From the NCBI GenBank assembly GCA_038247995.1, contig JBBRUG010000285.1, forward strand, positions 1-8,157: 8,157 nt of DNA. Reading direction: 5' to 3'. The position numbers and the translations under genes are program-made. Source of the DNA: JBBRUG01 sp038247995. Its GTDB lineage: Bacteria; Chloroflexota; Chloroflexia; Chloroflexales; Chloroflexaceae. Positions within the stretch are counted from its first letter, which is position 1. Each line of letters opens with the position of its first letter. Under the pieces are notes generated by a model. That model ran no database searches and was not told the origin of the DNA. It saw only the letters and a program-made list of their open reading frames with translations. Positions 1 to 4,949 of this stretch are shown in pieces.

Positions 1-164
1 AACTGCACCCGGTTAAGCGCATCGGAGGCGTTCGAGATCAGCTCACGCAGGAAGATCTCGCGGTCGGTGTAGAGCGAATGGGCCAGAATGTGCAGCACCT
101 GCTGCACCTCAGCGCGGAAATTCAACGCCTCGGGCGCGCTTTGCGTCTCCTGGTCGGTCGTCAT
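1..164 (-). CDS. htpG: HtpG (Hsp90 family chaperone), N-terminal part only
   Basis: This is the first 54 codons of the bacterial Hsp90 chaperone; the rest lies beyond the left edge. HtpG is a cytosolic, ATP-driven homodimer that remodels partly folded client proteins. The visible residues hold the start of the GHKL ATPase domain: the segment LHILAHSLYTDREIFLREL followed by ISNASDAL, one of the most conserved stretches of the family. In it the Glu at residue 41 is the expected catalytic general base and the Asn at residue 45 the expected Mg-ATP contact. The ATG at 164 is preceded by a good AGGAG ribosome binding site (plus-strand 173-177, 8 nt spacing), which fixes the start. Residues 2-15 are a short poorly conserved leader. 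The gene lies downstream of the amidohydrolase on the same strand with a 154-bp gap, so it could have its own promoter. I see no CIRCE operator or clear sigma-32 promoter there. Confidence 0.95.
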   Translation of the reverse strand, partial: MTTDQETQSAPEALNFRAEVQQVLHILAHSLYTDREIFLRELISNASDALNRVQ

Positions 165-200
165 CAGTGACACTCCTACAGTTGTTTGATCAGCGGGATT

Positions 201-228
201 TTGATGCTTGATGCCTGATGCTTGAAAT
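201..228. repeat. Degenerate 7-bp tandem repeat upstream of htpG
   Basis: Four contiguous heptads lie here: TTGATGC, TTGATGC, CTGATGC, TTGAAAT. The first three differ at one position only. The array sits in the gap between the amidohydrolase stop and the htpG start, about 40 bp upstream of the htpG ribosome binding site. It is one of six such arrays in the window, each with a different word. Confidence 0.75.
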
Positions 229-318
229 CGCCTTACGGTTCAACTATCAGGCATTACCTCTGTAGCATACGATAACCGCTTTTCGTAGGAGTTGCGCAAG
301 CTTTGTGTTAGAGCTGTG

Positions 319-1938
319 TTAGCGGTTGCCGACAATGCGCCCCGGCGTTGCGCCGGTATGTACGCCATTGGCAAAGGCGCGCACGCCATTGACCCAGACA
401 TCGTGTACGCCGACGGCAAGTTGATGCGGATCTTCAAAGGTGGCTTTGTCGGCAACGGTGGCCGGATCGAAGATTACCACATCGGCGAAGGCGCCGACAC
501 GCAGCAGGCCGCGATCGCGCAGGCCAAGCCGGTCGGCGACCGACGAGCTCATCTTGCGCACGGCGTCTTCAAGCGTGATTACGCCCTCCTCGCGTACATA
601 TTTGCCGAGCACGCGCACATAGGTGCCGTAGGCGCGCGGGTGGTAGGGCCCTTCGGGCTTGGCCCAGGCCGGGTCCATGCCGCCGGCATCGGTGGAGATC
701 TTCATCCAGGGCTGCTGGAGTTGCAGTTTGAGATTGTCCTCGCTCATCATGAAGTAGATCGTGCTGATCCGCTGTTCTTCGGAAAGGAACAGATCGCGGG
801 CGGCATCGACCCATTCCTGGCCGCGCATGGCGGCGATCTCGCTCAGCCGCTTACCGACATACTGCTGGTTTTCGGGCTGCTTGAAGCCAATCGGCATCAC
901 GCCCTCAGGCGTGCAGAGGTCGGTCATCGCCTCCCACTCGCCGTCGGGGTTGATCGCGGCGGCGCGGATCTTTGCCCAGGCGGCGGGATCGCGCAAATTG
1001 GCGAAGAACTTGCCGTCGGCGTCGGCCCAGGGCGGCAGAATCGACATCAGGCCGGTGCCGGCGCCGACATAGGGGTACATATCGGCGGTGACATCGAGGC
1101 CGCGCGCCCGCGCCGCGTCGATCTGCGCGATCACGCGCTCCATTTTGGGCCAGTTGCGCATGCCGGCCGCCTTGAGATGGTAGATCTCCACCGACACATT
1201 GGCCCGCTCGCCGATCGTGATCGCCTCGGCGATGCCCTCTTCGAGCTTATCGGCTTCGGAACGCACATGGGTGATGTAATTGCCGCCGTATGCTGCAACT
1301 ACCTTGCAGACCTCAACCAGTTCGTCGGTAGCAACAAACGCATCGGGTGGGTAGATCAGCGCATACGAAACACCGAACGCGCCGTCTTCCATCGCCTCGG
1401 CCATCACGCGGCGCATGGTAGCGCGCTCGTCGGCATTGGCCGGCCCCAGTTCCATGCCCTTGGCGTAGCGCCGCAGCGTACCGCCGCCGAGATACGAACC
1501 GATGTTGGGCGTCACGCCGTGGTCGATCATCGCCGCCAGCCAATCCCGGAAGCGGCTCCAGGTTTGCATGCGCTCCATCCAACCGGGCACAGGCTGGCTG
1601 AAGATACTGAGCGCCATCGGTTCGCCGACCTTGCCGCCGAAGGGCGCCGGCGTCCAGGCCTCGCCCATAATCTCCGTGGTTACGCCCTGGGCGATCTTCG
1701 AGAGGCAGCGCCCATCGACCATCAGCGGCAGGATCGAATGGCTCTGAATGTCGATAAAACCGGGGCAAACGACCATGCCGGCGGCATCGATCACCTCGGC
1801 GGCGCGTTCAGTCGGGATGCGGCCGGGCGGCTCGATCGCGGCAATGCGGTCGCCTTCCAGCGCAACATCGCCATAAAACCAGGGGTTGCCGGAGCCATTG
1901 ACGACACGAGCGTTGCGAATGAGGGTAGCGAAAGTCAT
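319..1938 (-). CDS. Amidohydrolase of the N-acyl-D-amino-acid deacylase (D-aminoacylase) type
   Basis: This 539-aa protein belongs to the metal-dependent amidohydrolase superfamily. Relatives of the D-aminoacylase branch cleave N-acyl groups from D-amino acids; the exact substrate here is unknown. The first ~58 residues form the small beta-sandwich start, followed by PGFIDIQSHS (59-68), QGVTTEIMGEAW (84-95), the metal-binding candidates H224 (THVRSE) and H254 (YHLKAAG), the presumed catalytic D417 (STDAGG), and HPRAYGTY (433-440). The C-terminus returns to the beta-sandwich (GAFADVVIFDP, 482-492). The usual HxH motif has become QSH (Q65, H67), and the position where D-aminoacylases usually carry GNCG reads GEAW with E93. 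So the metal site differs from the textbook enzyme. An open frame continues 36 codons upstream, but the ATG at 1938 is where family homology begins, and it has a weak AGG signal at 1948-1950 and a good promoter just ahead. The gene is divergent from the SelW-like gene. Confidence 0.85.
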   Translation of the reverse strand: MTFATLIRNARVVNGSGNPWFYGDVALEGDRIAAIEPPGRIPTERAAEVIDAAGMVVCPGFIDIQSHSILPLMVDGRCLSKIAQGVTTEIMGEAWTPAPFGGKVGEPMALSIFSQPVPGWMERMQTWSRFRDWLAAMIDHGVTPNIGSYLGGGTLRRYAKGMELGPANADERATMRRVMAEAMEDGAFGVSYALIYPPDAFVATDELVEVCKVVAAYGGNYITHVRSEADKLEEGIAEAITIGERANVSVEIYHLKAAGMRNWPKMERVIAQIDAARARGLDVTADMYPYVGAGTGLMSILPPWADADGKFFANLRDPAAWAKIRAAAINPDGEWEAMTDLCTPEGVMPIGFKQPENQQYVGKRLSEIAAMRGQEWVDAARDLFLSEEQRISTIYFMMSEDNLKLQLQQPWMKISTDAGGMDPAWAKPEGPYHPRAYGTYVRVLGKYVREEGVITLEDAVRKMSSSVADRLGLRDRGLLRVGAFADVVIFDPATVADKATFEDPHQLAVGVHDVWVNGVRAFANGVHTGATPGRIVGNR

Positions 1939-1954
1939 AGGTAGCTGCCTGACA

Positions 1955-1982
1955 ATTACAGAATGAAGCGGTAAGATGTGAA
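1955..1982 (-). promoter_or_regulatory. Putative sigma-70-type promoter of the amidohydrolase gene
   Basis: On the minus strand, TTCACA (plus positions 1977-1982) is followed after 16 bp by TGTAAT (1955-1960), matching 10 of 12 consensus positions. Transcription would begin near 1948, about 10 nt ahead of the ATG at 1938, so the leader would be very short. The -35 hexamer overlaps the edge of the 8-bp repeat array. Confidence 0.5.
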
Positions 1983-2018
1983 CGGGTGAGGGGGTGATCC
2001 GGTGAGGGAATGAATAGT
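1979..2018. repeat. Degenerate 8-bp tandem repeat in the divergent gap
   Basis: TGA recurs at exactly 8-bp steps (1979, 1987, 1995, 2003, 2011), giving the units TGAACGGG, TGAGGGGG, TGATCCGG, TGAGGGAA and TGAATAGT. Two looser units (starting at 1964 and 1972) continue the pattern to the left. The array lies between the divergent promoters of the amidohydrolase and the SelW-like gene. Confidence 0.7.
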
Positions 2019-2038
2019 TCAATTGTCCCTGCTTAAGA

Positions 2039-2067
2039 TTGACCACCCGGCGGAACCGTGCTACCCT
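2039..2067 (+). promoter_or_regulatory. Putative promoter of the SelW-like gene
   Basis: TTGACC (2039-2044, 5 of 6 to the -35 consensus) is followed after exactly 17 bp by TACCCT (2062-2067, which keeps the key T, A and final T of the -10 box). The predicted transcript starts near 2074 and leaves a leader of about 35 nt that carries the AGGAG site. The -10 is weak, so this is a tentative call. Confidence 0.4.
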
Positions 2068-2107
2068 GCATGTACGGTCTACACGCTTGAGTGTTTAGGA
2101 GAATCTC

Positions 2108-2365
2108 ATGAAGCTCAGCATCGAATTCTGCGTCAAGTGAAACTACGCCCCTCGTGCCGCCAGTTTGGCGGAGGCGCTGATCACCTCCTTCCGACCGTCC
2201 GTTGGCAAACCCCACCCGATCGAAGAACTCGCCCTTATCCCCTCCGATGGCGGACGCTTTGAAGTTGTCGCCGACGGCGAACTGCTCTATTCCAAGGCAG
2301 CGACCAAACAGCACACCACGAATGAGGCGATGATCGCGTTATTCAAGGAGCGTTTCGGATTATAG
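2108..2365 (+). CDS. SelW-like (Rdx family) selenoprotein with in-frame TGA as Sec
   Basis: Read through the TGA at 2138-2140, this is a complete 85-aa member of the Rdx/SelW-SelT-SelH family: small thioredoxin-like redox proteins in the cytosol, thought to act on thiols. Residues 2-7 form the first beta strand (KLSIEF), followed by C8-V9-K10-U11, the CxxU redox motif, then NYAPRA and an amphipathic helix. The C-terminal half has the family signature GRFEVVADGELLYSK (49-63). The ATG at 2108 has an AGGAG ribosome binding site at 2097-2101 with 6 nt spacing. Homology starts at that ATG, not at any later start, so the frame before the TGA is coding. A hairpin with a G-first loop follows the TGA (see the SECIS entry). 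If TGA is not decoded, the alternative is a CxxC protein inactivated by one TGC/TGT-to-TGA change; the intact remaining frame argues against decay. A start at TTG 2165 would lose the active site. The gene is convergent with the CphA-like gene. Confidence 0.82.
2147..2177 (+). promoter_or_regulatory. Candidate bacterial SECIS hairpin for the Sec TGA
   Basis: Directly downstream of the TGA, CCGCCA (2157-2162) and TGGCGG (2166-2171) form a perfect 6-bp stem closing the loop GTT (2163-2165). An alternative fold adds a lower stem of 2150-2153 with 2171-2174 plus 2147-2148 with 2176-2177, leaving 2154-2157 (GTGC, containing a U) as a one-sided bulge. There are 22 nt between the TGA and the first loop base, and that base is G. 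As I recall the consensus, bacterial SECIS elements need a G among the first two loop bases at about 16-37 nt from the UGA, often with a bulged U, so this fits. It was folded by eye; no energy was calculated. Confidence 0.6.
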
Positions 2366-2404
2366 TGCCAAAGCTGAGAGTTGCGGGCCGGGAGAGTCAT
2401 ATTT

Positions 2405-3355
2405 CTACTCGGCCGCCTCCACTCCTGAATTCTGAATCCTGAATCCTGAATTCTCCAATCCATACGGCGCATACGGCACCAGCGCGTGCAAACGCGGGTC
2501 GCGCAGGTCGATCTGCGCCGGCGTCGTAGCCAGCAGCATCGGTAGGCCGACGGCGCGCACCCATTCGTCGTCGTCGGCGGCTCCCTCAGGCCGTTGCTCA
2601 TCGAGCCGGCAGATCACGGCCTGGGCGCAGTGGTCGAACGGCGTACCGTACTGCAACAAGCCGGTAGTGTTCAGCCCCAGCACAACACGCTCAGCCGTCG
2701 CCTCGGCGAGCAGCGCCACACTCGCCGCATAGTCGGCGTCGGGCAAGCATTGCGCCCCCGGTATGTGCGCCGCGAGGCGTTCCGCAAGCGCTGCTCGTTC
2801 CGTACCCCCCGTGACGGCAATAACCTCCACCCGCCGCAGTTGTTCCCAGGCTACGTCCGGCGGCGCGGCCCGCCGCAACTCAGTTGGTTGCAGGCGCAGG
2901 GCGTTGCTGCCGTGGCCGAACTGTACCTGCCCATCGGCCAAGCGCAGTACAGGCAGATCCCGTCGTCGCGCCTCGTCCATCAGTTGTAGCAGCGTAGGCG
3001 GCAAGTAGGCTTGCCGGCGCCGCGCTTGCAGATCGAAGAGCGGCGTGTCGCGATCCCACTCCTGATCGTCTGCGAGTTCAGCATTCATTCCCAGAACAAC
3101 ATAATGGCAGAGCTCGGCGCCAAAACCCGGCGCGTCGGTGATGAAACGCGCCTCGATCAGCGTGCCGGCAGCGCTCGGTAATGCCGTAAGCTCCAGATTT
3201 GCCAGCATCAAGCCGATAAACTGAGCGCCGTCTTTCAGCGCTGCGCGCAAGCGTCGGGTGTAATCCGCATCGGCGTGGAGGCGCAGGCGCACTCCGGGCT
3301 GGGGCCCAAAGATGTTCGGGCCGCGGTAGGCATTCAGGTGGGTGATGGTGAGCAT
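2405..3355 (-). CDS. Reduced cyanophycin-synthetase-like protein (CphA N-terminal plus decayed Mur-ligase-like half)
   Basis: This 316-aa protein is not a standard family I can name with certainty, but it resembles cyanophycin synthetase in order. Residues 5-17 (THLNAYRGPNIFG) match the CphA opening with its RGPNIW-type motif. Residues 118-155 end in VQFGHGSNALRL, like the SLVQLGYG stretch that precedes ATP-grasp in CphA. Then, instead of an ATP-grasp domain, the protein goes straight to VIAVTGGTERAALAERLAAH (178-197), which has the shape of the Mur-ligase VVAVTGTNGKTTT segment but lacks the GKT. Next come LGLNTTGLLQYG and FDHCAQAVICRLDE (226-253), like ARGGILRRGLGYDxCDVGVVTNIxEDH. With the ATP-grasp domain absent and the P-loop decayed, polymer synthesis is unlikely; a binding, regulatory or vestigial role is inferred. 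The start at 3355 is chosen because homology begins there and a -10 box sits 6 nt upstream; the frame stays open further upstream through repeats. Residues 300-311 are encoded by a heptad repeat. Confidence 0.55.
   Translation of the reverse strand: MLTITHLNAYRGPNIFGPQPGVRLRLHADADYTRRLRAALKDGAQFIGLMLANLELTALPSAAGTLIEARFITDAPGFGAELCHYVVLGMNAELADDQEWDRDTPLFDLQARRRQAYLPPTLLQLMDEARRRDLPVLRLADGQVQFGHGSNALRLQPTELRRAAPPDVAWEQLRRVEVIAVTGGTERAALAERLAAHIPGAQCLPDADYAASVALLAEATAERVVLGLNTTGLLQYGTPFDHCAQAVICRLDEQRPEGAADDDEWVRAVGLPMLLATTPAQIDLRDPRLHALVPYAPYGLENSGFRIQNSGVEAAE
2424..2457. repeat. 7-bp tandem repeat inside the 3' end of the CphA-like gene
   Basis: Heptads CCTGAAT, TCTGAAT, CCTGAAT, CCTGAAT and a diverged last unit are contiguous. 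On the minus strand they encode residues 300-311 (LENSGFRIQNSG), so the array has become the C-terminal tail of the CphA-like protein; its stop codon lies at 2405-2407 beyond the array. Confidence 0.8.
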
Positions 3356-3361
3356 GGCGCA

Positions 3362-3389
3362 ATTGTAACCGACCGTGGCTCGTCGTCCA
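3362..3389 (-). promoter_or_regulatory. Putative leaderless promoter of the CphA-like gene
   Basis: On the minus strand, TACAAT (plus 3362-3367, 5 of 6 to the -10 consensus) is preceded after 16 bp by TGGACG (3384-3389, 4 of 6 to the -35 box). Only 6 nt separate the -10 box from the ATG at 3355, so the transcript would begin at or next to the A of the start codon. No ribosome binding site is present, which agrees with leaderless translation. Confidence 0.45.
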
Positions 3390-3431
3390 TCGTCCGGCGT
3401 CCACGATCCGGTGTGCATCGCCCGGCGTCCT
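3383..3431. repeat. Degenerate 7-bp tandem repeat between the CphA-like and PspC genes
   Basis: Seven contiguous heptads lie here: TCGTCCA, TCGTCCG, GCGTCCA, CGATCCG, GTGTGCA, TCGCCCG, GCGTCCT. The units are diverged but keep the 7-bp phase. The first unit overlaps the -35 box proposed for the CphA-like gene. The minus frame stays open through the array and would add 33 residues before the chosen start, which is probably an artefact. Confidence 0.6.
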
Positions 3432-3508
3432 CTTGCAACACTTTGCCCAAACATACCGTCTCATCGCCAGTGAAGAAGTTAACAAACGATTGCGAAGGAG
3501 TGCTTGGA

Positions 3509-4006
3509 ATGGATCCAACGAATCGGCTGATGCGTAGCCGTACTGATACGATGATCGCCGGCGTTGCGGGCGGCCTGGCGCGCTACCTGGGGGTTGATCC
3601 GGTGCTGATCCGGTTGGTATTTGTGGTACTGGTGATCAGTGGCCCCGGTGTGTTCATTTATCCGTTGCTCTGGCTGGTGATGCCGCTGGAGCGTGTCGGT
3701 GCAACACCGGCGCCGACTAAAGCGCCTGACGGCGAACAGTATTTTGTCGCCGAGGGTACGCCGACCCAGCGCCTGCGGATCGACCCGATGACCAGCGCAA
3801 CGCCTGATCCGGAGCAGGAGATTCCGATCCAGAACCTGGGCGAGGGCCGTGGGGCGCCGACACCGGCCGGCCGCAACCGCATGCTCGGCTGGGCGCTGGT
3901 AGCCATTGGCGGTTTCATTATTATTCAGATAATTATGCCGGGCGCGGGTTCACTGCTGGTGCCGGCAATCCTGGTGGCGGCGGGGGTGTGGCTACTGCGG
4001 CGGTAA
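3509..4006 (+). CDS. PspC-domain membrane protein
   Basis: This 165-aa protein carries a PspC domain at residues 6-60: RLMRSRTDTMIAGVAGGLARYLG, then a hydrophobic stretch from about 32 to 59 ending in PLLWLVMPL. PspC domains occur in envelope-stress proteins, of which phage shock protein C is the type; the role in this organism is unknown. A Pro/Thr/Glu-rich soluble linker (about 62-121) leads to two further membrane segments at about 126-143 and 146-163, and the chain ends in LLRR. The C-terminal hydrophobic pair resembles the membrane part seen in LiaF-type proteins, but that likeness is general. The ATG at 3509 is supported by AAGGAG at 3495-3500 (8 nt spacing) and by the domain starting right after it; the frame is open upstream through the repeat region, without homology. 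No pspA or pspB-like gene is adjacent. Confidence 0.87.
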   Translation: MDPTNRLMRSRTDTMIAGVAGGLARYLGVDPVLIRLVFVVLVISGPGVFIYPLLWLVMPLERVGATPAPTKAPDGEQYFVAEGTPTQRLRIDPMTSATPDPEQEIPIQNLGEGRGAPTPAGRNRMLGWALVAIGGFIIIQIIMPGAGSLLVPAILVAAGVWLLRR

Positions 4007-4065
4007 GCTAAGGTTTCAGGCGGCGGGCGGCACGAAGCAGGGTTCAAAACGCGTTATGCCCAATA

Positions 4066-4109
4066 AATATGCCGTAGGGTCGCAAACACTTGCGATCCTG
4101 CGGCATATT
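4066..4109. terminator. 20-bp hairpin in the convergent gap, probable bidirectional terminator
   Basis: Arms 4066-4085 and 4090-4109 are complementary over all 20 positions, 18 as Watson-Crick pairs and 2 as G-U pairs in RNA on the plus strand, around the 4-base loop ACAC. It lies between the ends of the convergent PspC and CRP-type genes. On the minus strand the stem runs into TTATT, a modest U-rich tail that suits termination of the regulator gene; on the plus strand it runs into CCCC, with no U tract. It could instead be one copy of a dispersed palindromic element. Confidence 0.6.
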
Positions 4110-4132
4110 CCCCACCTTGCACAGTTGCTTAA

Positions 4133-4168
4133 TCAGTGCTCTCAGCGCCTCAGCGCTTCAGTGCTCAG
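4133..4168. repeat. Degenerate 7-9-bp repeat at the end of the CRP-type gene
   Basis: TCAG recurs at 4133, 4142, 4150, 4158 and 4165 (steps of 9, 8, 8 and 7), in units such as TCAGCGCC, TCAGCGCT and TCAGTGC. The last TCA (4165-4167) is the TGA stop codon of the minus-strand regulator gene, so the array starts at the very end of that gene. Confidence 0.55.
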
Positions 4169-4830
4169 TTTTGCGACAATTCGCGCAAGCGTGAGGGGTT
4201 CAGCAAGGTGATGCCGGAGCGGTCAACATCGAGCAGGTGCGCGTCGCGGAACTGGTTGATCACCTTGGTGACCGTTTCGCGATAGGCGTTGATCATCTCC
4301 GCGAGTTGCTGATGGGTGCGCCGGGGCACACGCTGCTGCGGGCGGGCATCCGCTTCGGCATGCTCACCCGACATTTCAAGCAAAACTGAAGCGAGACGCG
4401 CCGGCACCGACTTAAAGGCCACTTCGTCGATGCGCCGACTGATCGTGAGCCGATGCTGCCCAAGCTGGTCGATTAATGCACTGATTAGCTGGGGTGTACT
4501 CGTCAGTGTAGCGAACACCGCTGCCCGCGGCACGGCCATAACCTGCACCGGGCTCAGCGCCTCGGCAAATGTATCGTAGAACGCCCCGCCGTCAAGTACG
4601 CTATGCCCGAAAATCTGCCCCGGATCAACCACCTTGAGAGTCAAAATCCGCCCGCTCGCCGAGAGCATTTGCAAGCTTACCTGGCCCTGCTTCAAAAGGT
4701 AAAAGGTGTGTGGCGCCTGGTTGGGCGTAAAAATGTGGCTGTGGCGACGAAAACTCTGTAACTGGCCATGAGGCTCCAGGGCGGCCCAAAGCGCCTGAAG
4801 TAGCGACTCGCCTGCGCGCTGTGCGGCCAT
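4165..4830 (-). CDS. CRP/FNR-family transcriptional regulator
   Basis: A 221-aa regulator of normal length for the family. Residues ~15-110 form the cyclic-nucleotide-type sensor barrel (FYLLKQGQVSLQ at 43-54, then VVDPGQIFGHSVL at 67-79), 112-150 the long dimer helix, and ~166-215 a winged helix-turn-helix with recognition helix HQQLAEMINAYRETVTKVIN (173-192), where the RETV is typical of DNA-contacting residues. The pocket position where E. coli CRP has GEL and RSA reads GQI and YDTFAEA, so the cAMP phosphate-binding Arg is missing. There is no cysteine in the whole protein, so it is not an FNR-type Fe-S oxygen sensor. The effector is unknown. Start 4830 has an AGGGG ribosome binding site (7 nt spacing); ATG at 4869 in frame is an alternative with 13 more residues. 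It is divergent from the solute-binding gene with a 119-bp gap, so it may control that pair. Confidence 0.87.
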   Translation of the reverse strand: MAAQRAGESLLQALWAALEPHGQLQSFRRHSHIFTPNQAPHTFYLLKQGQVSLQMLSASGRILTLKVVDPGQIFGHSVLDGGAFYDTFAEALSPVQVMAVPRAAVFATLTSTPQLISALIDQLGQHRLTISRRIDEVAFKSVPARLASVLLEMSGEHAEADARPQQRVPRRTHQQLAEMINAYRETVTKVINQFRDAHLLDVDRSGITLLNPSRLRELSQN

Positions 4831-4887
4831 ACTGGTACCCCTTTCTGCGCCCACGAAATGCTGGTGCATCTTTATGTTGCGTTGCTG

Positions 4888-4893
4888 ATTATA
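4888..4893 (-). promoter_or_regulatory. Putative -10 box of the CRP-type regulator gene
   Basis: A perfect TATAAT (minus strand) lies in the AT-rich stretch 4885-4904, the most AT-rich part of the divergent gap. The transcript would begin near 4881 and give a ~50-nt leader with the ribosome binding site. No convincing -35 box is visible. The surrounding 14 bp (4886-4899) form an imperfect palindrome, which could be an operator, but the match is weak. Confidence 0.4.
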
Positions 4894-4937
4894 TATTACC
4901 ACAGACATTGAACCGGCGGGGGCTGAGCTACTTCGGC

Positions 4938-4943
4938 TATAAT
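4938..4943 (+). promoter_or_regulatory. Putative -10 box of a leaderless solute-binding protein transcript
   Basis: A perfect TATAAT ends 6 nt before the ATG at 4950. This is the spacing expected when transcription begins at the start codon itself. No ribosome binding site precedes the ATG and no clear -35 box is seen at 16-18 bp. The arrangement is the same as that before the CphA-like gene. Confidence 0.5.
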
Positions 4944-4949
4944 GCACGC

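Noticed and set aside
165..318. Heat-shock promoter or CIRCE operator ahead of htpG
   Set aside because: I found neither the CIRCE inverted repeat nor a sigma-32-like box pair in this gap.
292..1944. A 550-codon open frame on the plus strand, antisense to the amidohydrolase
   Set aside because: Its translation is rich in His, Gly, Arg and Ala without any domain, and it mirrors a clearly homologous gene on the other strand; this is the usual GC-rich shadow.
1939..2046. N-terminal extension of 36 residues on the amidohydrolase
   Set aside because: The extra part has no homology and runs through the 8-bp repeat; the promoter at 1955-1982 lies inside it.
2376..2416. Terminator hairpin after the SelW-like gene
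   Set aside because: GCGG and CCG segments can pair with CGGCCGC downstream, but only with bulges and a loop of about 20 bases, and there is no U tract; too weak to list.
3356..3454. N-terminal extension of the CphA-like protein by 33 residues
   Set aside because: It is encoded by the degenerate heptad repeat and lies upstream of the proposed -10 box, and the family motif starts right after the ATG at 3355.
3431..3508. Promoter of the PspC-domain gene
   Set aside because: TTGCAA at 3433-3438 and TACCGT at 3454-3459 are only 15 bp apart and poor matches; not enough for a call.
4821..4949. Extension of the solute-binding protein start to 4821
   Set aside because: It would bury the lipoprotein signal peptide 43 residues inside the protein and overlap the start of the divergent regulator gene.
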